NCBI GenBank assembly: GCA_003565575.1
Contig: PXBV01000368.1
Location: forward strand, 1 to 6,197
Direction: 5' to 3'
DNA: 6,197 nt
Source: Psychroflexus sp.
GTDB lineage: Bacteria > Bacteroidota > Bacteroidia > Flavobacteriales > Flavobacteriaceae
The first letter of the stretch is position 1. Each line of letters begins with the position of its first letter. The notes below the pieces were generated by a model, which did no database searches, was not told the origin of the DNA, and saw nothing but the letters and a program-made list of their open reading frames with translations. Positions 4,481 through 6,197 of the stretch are shown here, one piece after another. A program made the translations under genes and the position numbers.

Positions 4481-6197
4481 TGTAGTTGATTATGTGGAGC
4501 GTTCAAATTATACACATATCGAACGCCAGCACTAGGTCCTATGCGCGCTATACCAGCATTAAAACCAACAAAAGCTCCTGCTTGAAAATTGTCAAAATTG
4601 GTCGTTGTTGTCTGGACAGTATTAAAGTCTTTGGTTTCGTCTCTTTCGGTAAAACCTTCAGAAGGAACAAATAAAGAGTATTCCCCTATTTGGTTATCTC
4701 TTATTTTACTTGTCCAGTCTAATTTTAACTGAACTCCAGTTCCTACTGCAAGAAAGTTATTAAGGTTATAGCGGTAAGACGCCGGGACCAGATATAACGA
4801 AATATTTTGATAGTCCTTGATTTTATTTATGTCGTAAACTTCTACAAATTCATTAGCTGTAGGAGTTTCTTCTCTAAACTGATTGAATTCCTCATAGGAG
4901 CTTGATGAAATCATTAATTCTGCTTGCAAATATCCACGATACGATTTGTAAGGAGAGATGGTAGCACCTACAAAATATTCATTGTGATTATCTAAACTCG
5001 GACTCATCATGTAACCGGCCTTAGCTCCTATAGAAATACCAGGTAAAAACCGCGTGGTTGCATAATTGGTGGTGATAGGATCATTTTTATCGAAATAAAT
5101 ATCGGTGCGGGTTCGAGTTGTCTTTTTATGAAAATCTTTGGCTAGGTTGATTTTATACTTGACAAATCCTTTTGTGGAATCAATATCTTTAAGGCTTTTT
5201 TGCTCGCTTCCAGGTAGGTAAATATTCTTGAAGGTAAATAGGGCTTTCTGACCCTTAAAAGTGGTATCAATACAACTGTAAAAAATCTCTTTATCCTCAG
5301 GACATATTGGACACTCCGGATACGTATCTAAAATTTCGATACTGCTTGTATCAAACATCTCAGGGATTTCGGTTTCCAATCGAATAGTTGTAGCCGGGCC
5401 TTCTCCATTGTTTTGGAATTTAGTTTTGAACTTAAAGGTTTTAAAACGGGCTAACCTATAGTTCATCACAGTAGCATTGGAGGACATTTTATTGGGATCG
5501 TGGGATGTGACAATTTCCATTTCCATATCCTTGACCTTATGCGTATCAAAATTACGATCGGGGACATAAACGCTTCTTACCGTTACGATAGCACTGGTAT
5601 CTTTAAGCATCTCGGGGGTAGTTCGTAATGTAAAAAACATATTGCGTTCTTCACCCGGTTGCATATCTTCAAACTCAAAAAATTGATAATCTCTATAATA
5701 GGCTTTAGACTCTTCGAGCGTCAGCGGCAAATTAATTTTTTCGGTGCTATCCTTCCATTTCTTTGTAAGTTGGAGGATTTCATTTTGCGCTGAAGCGAGT
5801 AAAGTTTCATTTTCTTCTGTTACCCCAGAAAACACAAGTGGTATATCTTGTTTTTGTTTTTCACCGTGATGGGTTCGGAGGTCTCGAAGCTCAAAATTAT
5901 CAGCCTTGTATTTTTGTTCATTATAAAATAAATAGAGCTGACCAGAAGTGGTATAGTTTTTAGGGTTTTTATACCGCATCACAACGACAATATCTTCCTC
6001 AGGAATGGGGTCTCGATTGCGAATTAAGTCTATATCACTAGTCATCGAGGCCTTTTCTTTATAATCTGTTGTGACTTTATTCACCTTAACCTTTTGTGGC
6101 CTAGTGGCTGGTGTTTTTCCGTTGTCGTAATGATTAGTCACCCACAGTTGAGCCTCATATTCGCCAGGTTTTTCATAAACGTGTTTTGGAACAGAAT
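4456..6197 (-). CDS. PKD / DUF7619-like surface protein with C-terminal outer-membrane beta-barrel (5' end missing)
   Basis: The frame is open to the right edge, so the start lies outside the window; 579 residues plus stop are visible. A GTG at 6141 is an internal Val, because the reading continues upstream with PKHVYEKPGEYEAQLWV, the typical end of a PKD domain (HxY..PGxYxxxLxVxN). Next comes an Ig-like beta-rich region (visible residues about 60-230, with VVVMRYKNPKNYTTSGQLYL). At about 232-381 lies a DUF7619-like domain: HDPNKM, FQNNGEGPA, FTFKNIYLPGSEQ, STKGFVKYKI and DIYFDKNDPITTN. Three cysteines (295, 298, 308) sit in a loop of it. The last roughly 195 residues show about eight amphipathic strands (starting ISIGAKAGY, ending LQFYAIWKF) with a C-terminal Phe, as in outer-membrane barrels. 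No T9SS sorting domain is present at the C terminus, so the barrel itself is the likely anchor. Function is unknown; adhesion, sensing or scaffolding are possible. The TPR-CHAT gene follows on the same strand. Confidence 0.88.
   Translation of the reverse strand, partial: SVPKHVYEKPGEYEAQLWVTNHYDNGKTPATRPQKVKVNKVTTDYKEKASMTSDIDLIRNRDPIPEEDIVVVMRYKNPKNYTTSGQLYLFYNEQKYKADNFELRDLRTHHGEKQKQDIPLVFSGVTEENETLLASAQNEILQLTKKWKDSTEKINLPLTLEESKAYYRDYQFFEFEDMQPGEERNMFFTLRTTPEMLKDTSAIVTVRSVYVPDRNFDTHKVKDMEMEIVTSHDPNKMSSNATVMNYRLARFKTFKFKTKFQNNGEGPATTIRLETEIPEMFDTSSIEILDTYPECPICPEDKEIFYSCIDTTFKGQKALFTFKNIYLPGSEQKSLKDIDSTKGFVKYKINLAKDFHKKTTRTRTDIYFDKNDPITTNYATTRFLPGISIGAKAGYMMSPSLDNHNEYFVGATISPYKSYRGYLQAELMISSSSYEEFNQFREETPTANEFVEVYDINKIKDYQNISLYLVPASYRYNLNNFLAVGTGVQLKLDWTSKIRDNQIGEYSLFVPSEGFTERDETKDFNTVQTTTTNFDNFQAGAFVGFNAGIARIGPSAGVRYVYNLNAPHNQLQFYAIWKF

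Noticed and set aside
6139..6141. GTG as the start of the barrel gene
   Set aside because: The frame is open upstream to the window edge and encodes the final strands of a PKD domain, so this is an internal valine.
1..6197. CRISPR array, tRNA, rRNA, insertion sequence or phage genes
   Set aside because: No spaced direct repeats, cloverleaf, rRNA motifs, transposase or phage-like proteins were recognised on either strand.

Overview
The window looks like chromosomal DNA of a member of the Bacteroidota, most likely class Flavobacteriia. This rests on three things: AT-rich DNA with weak or absent Shine-Dalgarno signals; a DUF2256 plus Cry-DASH photolyase pair; and a PKD / DUF7619-like / beta-barrel envelope protein of a kind typical of that phylum. 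The assignment comes from protein style only, and no rRNA or marker gene is present.

Left third (1-1526, + strand): a tightly packed light and flavin gene cluster. It holds the last 32 codons of a probable flavin reductase family protein, a 45-residue DUF2256 zinc-ribbon-like protein that starts on the previous stop codon (TAATG), and a complete 436-residue DASH-type cryptochrome/photolyase whose start lies 22 bases inside the DUF2256 gene. The overlaps point to one transcript with translational coupling. The photolyase keeps its FAD-site motifs and a complete tryptophan triad.

Middle (1527-1761): a convergent intergenic region of 235 bases. It is dominated by a long imperfect inverted repeat (1554-1648) that could fold into one extended hairpin. 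It lacks the T-run of an ordinary intrinsic terminator, so it is either an unusual shared 3' structure or a small repeat element.

Right two thirds (1762-6197, - strand): two co-oriented cell-envelope genes. The upstream one enters from the right edge without its 5' end. It shows the end of a PKD domain, an Ig-like region, a DUF7619-like domain with three cysteines, and a C-terminal region that reads as an 8-strand outer-membrane beta-barrel ending in Phe. The downstream one encodes a TPR-CHAT protein (caspase-like fold, His/Cys pair intact) with a signal peptide if the internal ATG is used and a C-terminal transmembrane anchor, so its protease domain should face the periplasm. The leader between the two genes has an 11-bp perfect inverted repeat that reaches back into the upstream gene's 3' end.

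The most interesting candidate system is this envelope pair: an outer-membrane barrel protein with large adhesion-like domains, encoded directly before an inner-membrane-anchored periplasmic TPR-CHAT protease. A sensor and protease relay across the periplasm is an inference from architecture and gene order, not something the sequence proves.
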